Source: Nitrosovibrio sp. Nv4 (GTDB lineage: Bacteria; Pseudomonadota; Gammaproteobacteria; Burkholderiales; Nitrosomonadaceae). From it: DNA of 64,000 nt. The stretch spans positions 62,001 to 126,000 of the forward strand of contig CAMAPK010000001.1 of the NCBI GenBank assembly GCA_945860135.1, written 5' to 3'. The notes below the pieces were generated by a model, which did not search any database, was not told the origin of the DNA, and worked only from the letters and a program-made list of their open reading frames with translations. Of this stretch, positions 54,723-63,288 are shown in pieces; positions within the stretch are counted from its first letter, which is position 1, and every line of letters starts with the position of its first letter. The position numbers and the translations under genes were made by a program.

Positions 54723-55521
54723 ACGACAAATGGTCGAGGTTCTGAGTGACTTGAAGAAAAATCACCATGTCATCGGTGTGAAAGCGGAATTTGAAGCGGA
54801 GGGTACGCGCCTTGAAGAGGCAATGCGCTTAAAAGAGGTGATCAGCGCTGCCGGGCTTGGCCTTACGCTCAAAATCGGGGGATGCGAGGCGATTCGCGAT
54901 ATGTATGAAGCGCGCGTACTTGGAGTTAGCAGGATAGTGGCTCCCATGGTGGAAACGCCTTATGCGCTTAAAAAGTTCCTTGCTGCAATTAAGCTTGCGT
55001 TTCCAGATGATGAGAGAGATCAGGTCAAGTTTGTAATTAATGTCGAGACGGTTACCACGTGTAAGAATCTTGATGCGATGCTGGCTCTGCCTGAGATTGA
55101 AGAATTGGATGGCATCGTGATAGGACGCGTGGATATGAGCGGTTCTGCAGGACTAAGTCGCGACGATATAAATGGCGATAAAATATTCGAGATCACAAAA
55201 GATGTCGTAACCAAAACCTATGCCAAGGGTCTGGTGACCGCCGTGGGTGGGGGAGTATCTGCGGACACATTGCCATTCCTGAGAAGATTGCCTAAGGACT
55301 CTATTAACTACTACGAGACGCGCAAGGTGATTTTTGAATGCCCGCAGGCACTCAATGAAGGTTCCGAGGCGGGCATTCTCAAAGCGGTATATTTTGAGTT
55401 GCTCTGGCTGAAGAACAAACGAGATTTCTATGGACTGATCTTCGAGGAGGACGCGCACAGAATTGAAATGCTGGAAGCGCGTTACAAAAATGCCATGGCA
55501 GAATATGGAATTATTAGATGA
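54709..55521 (+). CDS. HpcH/HpaI-type aldolase or lyase
   Basis: The 270-residue TIM-barrel protein has the HpcH pattern RIVAPMVETPYALKKF, the metal ligand Glu113 in INVETVTTCKNLD and Asp142 in GIVIGRVDMSGSAGL. Family members add or remove pyruvate (or an acyl unit) from a 2-keto acid. The usual Arg of the pyruvate site is not clear here. The start is ATG 54709, with GGGAG five bases before it. Its stop overlaps the next ATG (ATGA). With the SDR and the cyclase-like gene it forms a three-gene module. Codon use is more AT-rich than the flanking rfb genes. Confidence 0.8.
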   Translation: MNKIERQMVEVLSDLKKNHHVIGVKAEFEAEGTRLEEAMRLKEVISAAGLGLTLKIGGCEAIRDMYEARVLGVSRIVAPMVETPYALKKFLAAIKLAFPDDERDQVKFVINVETVTTCKNLDAMLALPEIEELDGIVIGRVDMSGSAGLSRDDINGDKIFEITKDVVTKTYAKGLVTAVGGGVSADTLPFLRRLPKDSINYYETRKVIFECPQALNEGSEAGILKAVYFELLWLKNKRDFYGLIFEEDAHRIEMLEARYKNAMAEYGIIR

Positions 55522-56186
55522 AAGGACGTGTCGCACTAATAACCGGTGCATCCAGGGGAATCGGCGCGGCGACTGCTGTACTTTTTAAGAAAGCGGGGGC
55601 CAGAGTTCTGACGCCTTCTCGTTCCGAATTGGATTTGTCGGACAACTCCTCGATCGAACGCTATATCTCCTCCGTGGAGGATTCAATTGATATTCTGGTG
55701 AATAATGCTGGTATCAATTTTTTGGCGGGGCTGGAGGAGCTTGATCAAGAAGTATTGGGACAAACCCTACAAGTTAATTTAGTAGCCCCTCTCATACTGA
55801 CCCAACTGGTAGCGAAAAAAATGAAGGCGAATCGCTATGGTAGAGTTGTTAACATCAGCTCGATCTGGAGTGTAGTCGCCAAGGAGCGACGACTGGCTTA
55901 TGCGGCAAGCAAGTCGGCTATGAACGGAGTTACACGCACGCTGGCAATAGAGTTGGGGGAACACGGCATATTAGTTAATGCGATAGCTCCAGGTTATGTT
56001 AATACCGAACTGACAAGTCAGAACAATTCCCCGGAGCAGATCCAGTTAATCAGCAATAGCATACCGTTACATCGCTTGGCTGAACCGGAGGAGATAGCCG
56101 AGATGGCGGCCTTTCTGTGTTCCGAAAAGAATTCTTATATGACCGGGCAGGTATTGGTGGTTGATGGGGGCTATGTATGCAGATAA
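55518..56186 (+). CDS. Short-chain dehydrogenase/reductase
   Basis: The 222-residue classical SDR has GRVALITGASRGIGAA, ILVNNAGINF, the catalytic Ser in NISSIWS and Tyr-x3-Lys in YAASKSAMNG, and ends VDGGYVCR. It should reduce or oxidise a sugar or keto group with NAD(P). It overlaps the lyase gene by 4 bp and the next gene by 10 bp, so the three are co-translated. Substrate unknown. Confidence 0.9.
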   Translation: MKGRVALITGASRGIGAATAVLFKKAGARVLTPSRSELDLSDNSSIERYISSVEDSIDILVNNAGINFLAGLEELDQEVLGQTLQVNLVAPLILTQLVAKKMKANRYGRVVNISSIWSVVAKERRLAYAASKSAMNGVTRTLAIELGEHGILVNAIAPGYVNTELTSQNNSPEQIQLISNSIPLHRLAEPEEIAEMAAFLCSEKNSYMTGQVLVVDGGYVCR

Positions 56187-57256
56187 TCGAGGTACATTCC
56201 GCGATTCGCGATTACGAAGTGCAGTTCTCTGATACATTTGATTTTCTTGAAGCATTCGAAGAGATTCCAAATCGGTTCTACATAATTGACAGCAACGTGT
56301 GGGGCCTCTACCGCGACTCCCTGTTTTCTCGTCTCGATCCCCAATTGGTGATGGTGTTGCCGATTGAGGAAGATCGCAAGAATCTCTATACGGTCATGGA
56401 GATTTATGAGGTGCTGATGTCTCGTTCAGCCAAGCGCAACATGACAATGATTTCAATCGGTGGCGGGATCGTGCAGGATATTACCGGCTTTGCCGCCTCA
56501 ACCCTGTACCGCGGTATTAACTGGATTTTTGTACCAACAACTTTGCTGGCGCAAGCTGATAGCTGCATTGGCAGCAAAACCTCCCTCAACTATAAGAACT
56601 ACAAGAATCTCGTGGGAACATTCTTTCCACCAAACCAGATTTTCCTCTGTCCCAGATTCACCAAGACATTAAAGAATGAAGATTATTTCAGCGGGTTGGG
56701 AGAAATCATCAAGCTGCACCTGATGGGTGGCGAGCAGTTGGCTCGTGAACTAATGTCAAGTCTCCCGGCACTGGTTGGTCGTAAAGATTCTGCCGCATTG
56801 CTGTCCGCTATCGAAAAATCGCTAATGGTCAAACTCAGCTACATGCAGGATGATGAATTCGACACCGGAAAGCGCAACTTGCTCAATTCCGGACACTGTT
56901 TTGGCCACGCGGTCGAATCCACTTCAGGCTTTAACATTCCCCATGGGCAGGCTGTAGTTATTGGCATGCTGTTCGCTAATATTGTCGCCAAGAATCGTGG
57001 TTTGATGAGTCCTGAACTTTTTGAACAACTACACCAGTATGCGTTGCAGCCAGCACTAACGGCAAAACCAAATAGGCATCAACTCGATACTGATGCGCTG
57101 TTCGCGGCAATGAAAATGGATAAAAAACGAACTGGTGATGGCCTGGTGCTTATCATGTTGATTGACGGTTTTGAACTGATCAGAACTGACGATCTGTCCT
57201 ATGATGAATTGACTAGCACTAACCAGGAACTGCAGAAACTTATTGGTGTGGCGTGA
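56177..57256 (+). CDS. Dehydroquinate-synthase-like sugar-phosphate cyclase
   Basis: The 359-residue protein has the NAD motif ISIGGGIVQDITGFAAST, FVPTTLLAQADSCIGSKTSLNYKNYKNLVGTF, GLGEIIKL (metal Glu176), LLNSGHCFGHAVE (His240, His244) and IPHGQAVVIGM (His256). All metal ligands of 3-dehydroquinate synthase are kept. Differences from true AroB are GSKTS for GGKTG, GLGE for GxAE and HGQ for HGE, so it is likely a specialised cyclase in surface-sugar synthesis. The aroB role is not supported, since no shikimate genes are nearby. Confidence 0.82.
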   Translation: MQIIEVHSAIRDYEVQFSDTFDFLEAFEEIPNRFYIIDSNVWGLYRDSLFSRLDPQLVMVLPIEEDRKNLYTVMEIYEVLMSRSAKRNMTMISIGGGIVQDITGFAASTLYRGINWIFVPTTLLAQADSCIGSKTSLNYKNYKNLVGTFFPPNQIFLCPRFTKTLKNEDYFSGLGEIIKLHLMGGEQLARELMSSLPALVGRKDSAALLSAIEKSLMVKLSYMQDDEFDTGKRNLLNSGHCFGHAVESTSGFNIPHGQAVVIGMLFANIVAKNRGLMSPELFEQLHQYALQPALTAKPNRHQLDTDALFAAMKMDKKRTGDGLVLIMLIDGFELIRTDDLSYDELTSTNQELQKLIGVA

Positions 57257-57278
57257 GTAGGTTCATTGACTGGAAAGA

Positions 57279-59456
57279 TTACCAGTTGACTTTCTTACCC
57301 ATAATCCGTGCCAAGGAACGGCTCAATACCCCTGCATGGGGACTGTGCAGCAAGTCATGCAATACTCTTGCTTTATTCTTACCTAATAAAGAGAGATAGA
57401 GCATCGCCAGGAAGTTGGCCGATGATTCAGGGAAGATGCTCAGAAGATAGGCAGCCGTACGTGCAACCCCGCCACTACTGGTTGGCCAGACTTTATTGAA
57501 CTCGGCTTTTGTATAGACCCCCAGCGCCCTGTGTTTTAACAGTATGTCCCAACGCCGCCACGGTTCGCGTGGGCAAACCTTTCGTTTGGCCGTATCCGAG
57601 AAATCCGGGAATGACCAGATCAGCTTCGGCCACCACAGCATCCAGATTTCAAAACGGACAGAACTCCACGTTGCATTACCAAGACGAATAATGACTGAAG
57701 GCTCAGCCATTACCCTGACATTCACAACAGGTGGGCTCTGAAAGATTACACCAACGTGAATGAATCCCGTTCCATAATAAGCAGGGGCGCTTTTGGAGAG
57801 CCAGTAAGTGCGTCGAATAACCAAACAACCGACAAATGAAAGGTGCTTGGCGGTTCTGGCAAAGAAATTCTCGTGATCAGCCTCGCGATACACCTTATCA
57901 ATATCAAGCTTCATCAGCTGATTCTCGAGTACAACAGATAAATCCGCATTTCTGACTTCCGAGTTGACAACAATCAGGTCGTCTTCACCCCCAAGAACAG
58001 ACAACACTCTGGCAATAGAACCAGGACATAGCAAGTCATCATCCGACATCAGCCAGCAATACTCGCCCCTTGCATACCTGACGGCCTCGTCATAATTGCG
58101 GTCAAAGCCTGTATTTTCCGGCTTACGGAAATAACGAATTTCAGGGTGGCGTGACGAATACTGCGCCATCACCTCGGTGGTGTTATCGGATGAGGCATTA
58201 TCCACGATGACAATTTCAACGCCGGGTTCCAACTGCACCAGCATAGAGTCCAGGGTCTCGCCGATGAATTTCGCTCTATTGTAGGTTCCAATACAAATAG
58301 ATAGTTTCGGATTTATCAAGGCACGGTCTCTGGTGTCTTTATGCGCATCCGGATTTTCTACGACTGGTTCTACAATCCGCTCAGCCAACTTGCCAGCATC
58401 AAAAGTGGGATCGATCTCGGCAAGCACTGCCGGAACCTCCTGTATGCCGACCTCCCGCTTCGTCAGGATGTTTGTATTCAGAGATGCCTCTTCCGCATGC
58501 AGCAGGTCGCTGCCGAAACTCTCCAGCCCCATGGCATAGTGATGATAACGTAGCGCGGCGAATTCGCGCAGGGCGTGGGGCAAACGATGCCAGCGGGCAG
58601 TGGGTAGGGCAACGCGCGCGCGCAGGAAGGCGAGTTTCTCGTCAAGACGGCGAATCTGTTGCCCGGTGTCCGGAAAGCAGTCAGCGAATTCCAGCAGACG
58701 TGTTCGCGCCAATCCGTAGAAGAGGAGCTTCTTCCCATGGATTTCGGCAAGGCTTTTGTTGCGGTTCTTCTTGCCCCGCAGTGCACCAATCTGATTGGCG
58801 CTGTGTTGACGATAGGCTATCAGTGGTGCCGGTAACGCGGTCAGGTGCGAGACAGCACCAATCAATAGCGATATCCAGGCATCGTGTACCCATACATCCG
58901 GTATCGGCAGCACAAAGTCACGATAGGCGGAACGAAAGGCCATGGTCGCACCGGTTACCACGGGGTGCTTGAGCAGTACCGTGGTTGCATCGCGGGTTGC
59001 AATCAGTGCCTGCTCCTGCGAACTGAACCTGATTTCCTTCCACAACCGCAATCTGAGGGGACTAAGATCCTGATCGACCACGTCAGCGTCGGTAAAAACG
59101 GCACCAGTCTCCGGATTGCGTACGAACTGCTCTTCGATACGAGCCATCTTATCCGGGTACCAGATGTCATCCTGATCACACAGGAAGATGATCTCGCCGC
59201 CGCAGGCATGGATCGCCGCCTCGAAATTACGTGTCGAGCCGAGGCGTTCAGGGTTTACCTGCAGTCGCACGGGAAAGGATGCACGCCGGGCGAAATCCTG
59301 TACAACAGATACTGTGGCGTCGGTCGAAGCATCATCAAAGATCACCAACTCGTCAGGCAGGCGGGTCTGGCGCGCGATGCTGTCCAGTTGCGCGCCGACA
59401 AAATGCTCGCCGTTGTATGTGGCCAAAGCGATGGACAAGGACAGTCGCGCACTCAT
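57279..59456 (-). CDS. Double GT2 glycosyltransferase
   Basis: The 725-residue protein has two GT2-type domains. The first (residues 5-235) shows LSLSIALATYNGEHFVGAQLDS, IFDDASTD and FLCDQDD. The second (about 390-600) shows KLSICIGTYNRAKFIGETLDS, IVDNASSDNT and WLMSDDDLL. Between them is a 40-residue motif (LTKREVGIQEVPAVLAEIDP) that also ends the neighbouring RgpF-type protein. It should add two sugars to the surface glycan. ATG 59456 is used; another at 59471 is possible. Convergent with the cyclase gene. Confidence 0.87.
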   Translation of the reverse strand: MSARLSLSIALATYNGEHFVGAQLDSIARQTRLPDELVIFDDASTDATVSVVQDFARRASFPVRLQVNPERLGSTRNFEAAIHACGGEIIFLCDQDDIWYPDKMARIEEQFVRNPETGAVFTDADVVDQDLSPLRLRLWKEIRFSSQEQALIATRDATTVLLKHPVVTGATMAFRSAYRDFVLPIPDVWVHDAWISLLIGAVSHLTALPAPLIAYRQHSANQIGALRGKKNRNKSLAEIHGKKLLFYGLARTRLLEFADCFPDTGQQIRRLDEKLAFLRARVALPTARWHRLPHALREFAALRYHHYAMGLESFGSDLLHAEEASLNTNILTKREVGIQEVPAVLAEIDPTFDAGKLAERIVEPVVENPDAHKDTRDRALINPKLSICIGTYNRAKFIGETLDSMLVQLEPGVEIVIVDNASSDNTTEVMAQYSSRHPEIRYFRKPENTGFDRNYDEAVRYARGEYCWLMSDDDLLCPGSIARVLSVLGGEDDLIVVNSEVRNADLSVVLENQLMKLDIDKVYREADHENFFARTAKHLSFVGCLVIRRTYWLSKSAPAYYGTGFIHVGVIFQSPPVVNVRVMAEPSVIIRLGNATWSSVRFEIWMLWWPKLIWSFPDFSDTAKRKVCPREPWRRWDILLKHRALGVYTKAEFNKVWPTSSGGVARTAAYLLSIFPESSANFLAMLYLSLLGKNKARVLHDLLHSPHAGVLSRSLARIMGKKVNW

Positions 59457-59510
59457 CTGGGGCGGCACCATGTGGTTGTAGCGCTGGGTTCGCAGATCAT
59501 CATCAGCTTC

Positions 59511-60461
59511 TCATCTCGATCCAACCCGGGACTCTGGAGTGATCTCTGCAACCCAGTCGGCCAACATGCCAACATCAAAGGTGGAACTGCTTCCGGCAAG
59601 TACTGCCGCAATTTCTTGCAAGCTCACCTCCCGTCTTGTCAGAATGCTTTTCTTCAGAAACGGAAACTTGAATTCGGTGACGAGCGGCCCCCACAAGCGG
59701 AAAGTCGGGTCGATCCATTCCTTCGGCCGCTCCCGATACTGAATCTGGTCAAGCACACGCTCCAGACTATAGAGTGCCGCCAAGCGAAAGCGCTGGCCGA
59801 GCAAGCGGGAAAAACCGGCTTCATATTTCCGGACTATTGCAATCTTGAATCCTACAACCTTGACCCGATCAAAGAAACCGCTGAATTCTTCAGATAAAAT
59901 CACGGGTTTCTTGCAATAGAGAAAATAGGATTGCAAATGCGGATAAAAGCGGAAGTTATCCGTCATGCCGACGATATCGGCATCGCAATTTTCCAGCCTC
60001 GTGATGATGTCGCTGAAGTCGAACAGTGGCCCGAGCACACTGTCATTGGCCAACAACAATCCAGGGTGTGCATGGTATTGCGGATATTGCTCCAGCCCTG
60101 TTTTCCAGCCATAAAAATCGTAACCCTTATTCTCCCGGCTGATTATCCTGGTGCAGTACCCCGCCAGTTTCTGCAGATCCGTATTCGAAATCGTATCGCT
60201 CGAGCTGATGAATACAACATCGAATCCCGCCAGCGCAAGTTGCTTGAGATAATAGTACACGTTCTGCCTGACTATGCTCTCGTTATCATAGCTGCAGAAG
60301 AGGCATATTGGCTTGGCGTGATTCGGCGCTAGCGCTCCTTCTTTGGAATATCTGACTTGGGGTTTTGCGCTTACCTTCTGTTGTGTGAGTGCATAGAGCG
60401 ATAAATTACACAGGTATTGCAGATCCCTGATTATCGTCTTGATCGCCCACTTCACAGACAA
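59511..60461 (-). CDS. RgpF-like rhamnan synthesis glycosyltransferase
   Basis: The 316-residue protein contains CLFCSYDNESIVRQNVYYYLK, the typical RENKGYDFYGWKTGL and LLLANDSVLGPL motifs of the rhamnan synthesis F (RgpF) family, which fits the nearby rhamnose genes. It ends with LTRREVSLQEIAAVLAGSS, shared with the interdomain motif of the adjacent double glycosyltransferase. The start is uncertain: a TTG at 60461, with GGAG nine bases before, or a GTG at 60455. It lies 29 bp after the large glycosyltransferase gene on the same strand. Confidence 0.82.
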   Translation of the reverse strand: MSVKWAIKTIIRDLQYLCNLSLYALTQQKVSAKPQVRYSKEGALAPNHAKPICLFCSYDNESIVRQNVYYYLKQLALAGFDVVFISSSDTISNTDLQKLAGYCTRIISRENKGYDFYGWKTGLEQYPQYHAHPGLLLANDSVLGPLFDFSDIITRLENCDADIVGMTDNFRFYPHLQSYFLYCKKPVILSEEFSGFFDRVKVVGFKIAIVRKYEAGFSRLLGQRFRLAALYSLERVLDQIQYRERPKEWIDPTFRLWGPLVTEFKFPFLKKSILTRREVSLQEIAAVLAGSSSTFDVGMLADWVAEITPESRVGSR

Positions 60462-60489
60462 GATGCCATGCTCCAGTCACTCCGCTAGC

Positions 60490-62952
60490 CTACGCTGCTG
60501 CCGCAGCCTTGTCGTCCCACGAGAGCACCTTGATGCCGTTCGTTCGACCCCAGAACATGAGCGAAGCGCGCAGCGGACCCGAAACATCGGGCAGCAGCCA
60601 TATTTCGGAGACGCGCTTGTCGGGCCGCAGCCAGCCGTGCAGCGAAAGCCTGATCACCACGCCCAGGCTCATGGATCGGTTGGGCATATGCAGGCAAAAA
60701 AGCTGGGGAACAGGTTTGCGCGTAAGCCAATGGACACACCCCCCTTCGCGGAATACGATCTCGATCGCATCCAGAAGATCCGGCGGAAGATTTTCCAGCG
60801 GGCGGTGGCCTGAGAAAAGCAGGATATTGCGTCGCGCATTGGGATAGCGTGAGAAATAAAGGTTACGGTTGTGCCGCACCAGTTCCAGATAAGACAGGCT
60901 GCGGCCAAACGAGCCGCCGCCCTTGTGATAGATGCTCGCGGTGGGATGCACGCCGATGCGCCAGCCAAGCAAGTCGAGCCGGCGACCCAGGTCGATATCT
61001 TCGTAATAGCCACGGCCGAACACCGGATCAAAACCGCCGATTTCCTGGAACACATCGCGCCGGATCAGAAACGCGTAGCCGCGCAGGCGATGCGTCAGGA
61101 TATAGCCGCCCGGCTGCCGCGGATACTGGTTGAGATCATAGGTGGCGTAGTAGTTGCCGGAAGGGATGATGACCGCCAGCTTTGGATCGGCTGCCATCGC
61201 GGCACACAACGGCGGCAGAAAATTATCGCTCGCTTCGGTATCGGAATTGAGCACCAGCACGTAGGACGCATCGGAGCGGCCGACTGCCTCGTTCACCGAC
61301 AGACCGAAACCCTGGTTCTTCGGTGCGTGATGGACACGCACGCATTCATACGGCAACTGATCGAGCATCTCGCGCGTCTCGGCGTCGGAAGCATCGTCCT
61401 GGACATAAATATATCTGATGGAATGGCCGAGGCGGGCAACAACGGAGTCAATGCAGCGCCGCGTTAACTCAGGCGCGTTGTAGACCGGGATCACCACATC
61501 GACGGACGGTATTGCCGATTCGTTTATTTCGGCTGGTAACTTGGCAGGTAATTCAACTGGTGATTCGGTTGGCAAGCGGGCTTGTCCGGAGTTCTGAACT
61601 TCCGCAAGCGCCGTTGCCTGCTCCGCACCTTGCGCTGATTTTTCGACTGGGACATGATCGTCCTGCTGGATCCGATCCGCTACGGGTTTTGTCCGTACCT
61701 GCGACTCCAGCAAAGCCACAAAACGCGGCAATACATCCGGCCCGCCGACATGGAGCATCTCGTCGATGAAACGTTGCCGGTGTTCCTCGACATAGAAGGA
61801 AGCGCAGCCGTTGCGCAGAAGCCCATCAATTTTTTCGTACACGTCATCCCGGCAGCGCAATTCTGTCTCGGGCATGTAATGCGCCACCGTGGAACGCCCC
61901 GCAATCAGGTAATCGGCCGCCAGCACCGGCTTGCCCTCCTTGACCGCCTCAAACGAAACCGAGGTGGCAAGATCGACAATGACATCCGCCCAGTCCAATA
62001 AATGAGCGGAATGAATGCCGCCGCCCGCCACGCTCACGTTCGGCAAGCGCCGCAATGAGGAATCCCTGGTCAGGGTCTGCTGCCAGCCGCCGCGTGTATG
62101 TGGTTTGATCATCAATTCCACGCCAGGGAAAGAGGCGATCAACTGCACCACATAACCGACTTCCTCCCAGAATGTCGTGAAATTGCTCTTTCTCAGAAAC
62201 ATCAGTACCTTGAGCCGGCTGTCGGAGCGAGGCAGCGGCGAAGGCGGCAACAACGTGGCGAGCTTGGTCAGCCATTCATCGCAATAGCGCGGCGAACCCA
62301 GTACGGCGATTTTCTGGTTGTCCATGAACGGACGGAAGCGTCCGGCGCATAATTCATTTGGCACCACCAGCTTGTCAAACATGCGTCCGGCGGAAAACAG
62401 TGCATCCGGTCCGAGTTTCAGCTCATTGCGCCGTATCAGTTGACTGGCATGCGGGCTGTCGCCATGCGGCAGCGACACGATACCGAGACCCGCAGCGTGC
62501 GCCATCGACACCACGATTTCGACCCACTCCACGCTGATGGTCGAGTTTCTTTCAACCCAGTCAAACGCCACCACGCCCCCGTCAGCCCCCTCGAATGTAC
62601 GTGTCAGCAAGCGCTGGGTGGTGCGGCGCCAGATCGGCTCGCGCCGTTTGGCATCATAAAACTGGGCTACTGCATTGACGATCGGACCCAACAGCGGCAG
62701 CCGCAAACCGCGGATCAACAGCAACATCTGCCCCCGCCACCTGATGAACTCGGACAGTGGCAGCAACTCCTGAATATGCGCCACGCGCACGCCCGGCAGT
62801 TTCTTCAGAAATTCGATGCGGAAATCGTTGCGGAAATACTCGAAACCGATCAGGACGACATCGCAGCTATGGCCGGAATCGACCCATTTGGAGATGACCG
62901 GGGTAATGTGATCTACATCGTTGTAATGACGCAGAAAGAAAAGGGCCTTCAT
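60490..62952 (-). CDS. Fusion of GT-B (CDP-glycerol-transferase-like) and GT2 glycosyltransferase
   Basis: The 820-residue protein has two units. Residues 1-420 resemble CDP-glycerol glycerophosphotransferase or capsule polysaccharide export-type GT-B folds (KALFFLRHYNDVDHI, VELMIKPHTRGGW, DVIVDLATSVSFEAVKEGKPVL). A Pro/Glu/Ala-rich linker (about 430-490, with repeats of the type LPAKLPAE) leads to a GT2 domain from about 495 (SVDVVIPVYNAPELTRRCID, QDDASDAETREML, VLNSDTE, GGFDPVFGRGYYEDIDLGRR). The GT2 half resembles O-antigen rhamnosyltransferases (GGFDpxF, EDxDL). It is the first gene of the minus-strand glycosyltransferase run and divergent from the KdsB-like gene. Confidence 0.87.
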   Translation of the reverse strand: MKALFFLRHYNDVDHITPVISKWVDSGHSCDVVLIGFEYFRNDFRIEFLKKLPGVRVAHIQELLPLSEFIRWRGQMLLLIRGLRLPLLGPIVNAVAQFYDAKRREPIWRRTTQRLLTRTFEGADGGVVAFDWVERNSTISVEWVEIVVSMAHAAGLGIVSLPHGDSPHASQLIRRNELKLGPDALFSAGRMFDKLVVPNELCAGRFRPFMDNQKIAVLGSPRYCDEWLTKLATLLPPSPLPRSDSRLKVLMFLRKSNFTTFWEEVGYVVQLIASFPGVELMIKPHTRGGWQQTLTRDSSLRRLPNVSVAGGGIHSAHLLDWADVIVDLATSVSFEAVKEGKPVLAADYLIAGRSTVAHYMPETELRCRDDVYEKIDGLLRNGCASFYVEEHRQRFIDEMLHVGGPDVLPRFVALLESQVRTKPVADRIQQDDHVPVEKSAQGAEQATALAEVQNSGQARLPTESPVELPAKLPAEINESAIPSVDVVIPVYNAPELTRRCIDSVVARLGHSIRYIYVQDDASDAETREMLDQLPYECVRVHHAPKNQGFGLSVNEAVGRSDASYVLVLNSDTEASDNFLPPLCAAMAADPKLAVIIPSGNYYATYDLNQYPRQPGGYILTHRLRGYAFLIRRDVFQEIGGFDPVFGRGYYEDIDLGRRLDLLGWRIGVHPTASIYHKGGGSFGRSLSYLELVRHNRNLYFSRYPNARRNILLFSGHRPLENLPPDLLDAIEIVFREGGCVHWLTRKPVPQLFCLHMPNRSMSLGVVIRLSLHGWLRPDKRVSEIWLLPDVSGPLRASLMFWGRTNGIKVLSWDDKAAAAA

Positions 62953-63288
62953 ACCCTTATTCTTGGGGAGTTAAAAACGAGCAGCGTATCAATCATTTGT
63001 TGAGTATTCCAGAGCTGAGCTCAGGGGGTGAAAACGCGCGCAATTGTACACCGGCAGGGATGCAATTGCCAGTCGGGCCACTGCTCCGCAACCCCGTCGG
63101 GGAACTAGGGAACAATATAAACCGTTCCAGTTTCTCGCAGAGTATCACCGCTGGTGGTAGGATAGCGTTTGTGGGATAGATGCACCCTCAGAATCCATAT
63201 TCCCAACCCTCGTTATCGGATTGGATGACCAGTAATCGAGGGCAAAACACCGATCAATCGATAAACACCAATAAAACATAAATTGCCG
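62953..63288. other. Divergent intergenic region, glycosyltransferase / kdsB-like
   Basis: These 336 bp must hold two promoters. A small CCCC-GTC-GGGG hairpin sits near 63090-63100 and a GAGCTGAGCTC near 63014, but neither has a T tract. I see no gene and no clear ops/JUMPstart element. Confidence 0.35.

Noticed and set aside
56177-57256. Housekeeping aroB
   Set aside because: Key motifs differ from AroB (GSKT, HGQ) and the gene is co-translated with sugar-type genes, so it is reported as a cyclase-like enzyme.
62953-63288. ops/JUMPstart element (GGCGGTAG) before the kdsB-like gene
   Set aside because: GGTGGTAGGATAGCG near 63151 is only loosely similar, and the flanking JUMPstart sequence is missing.
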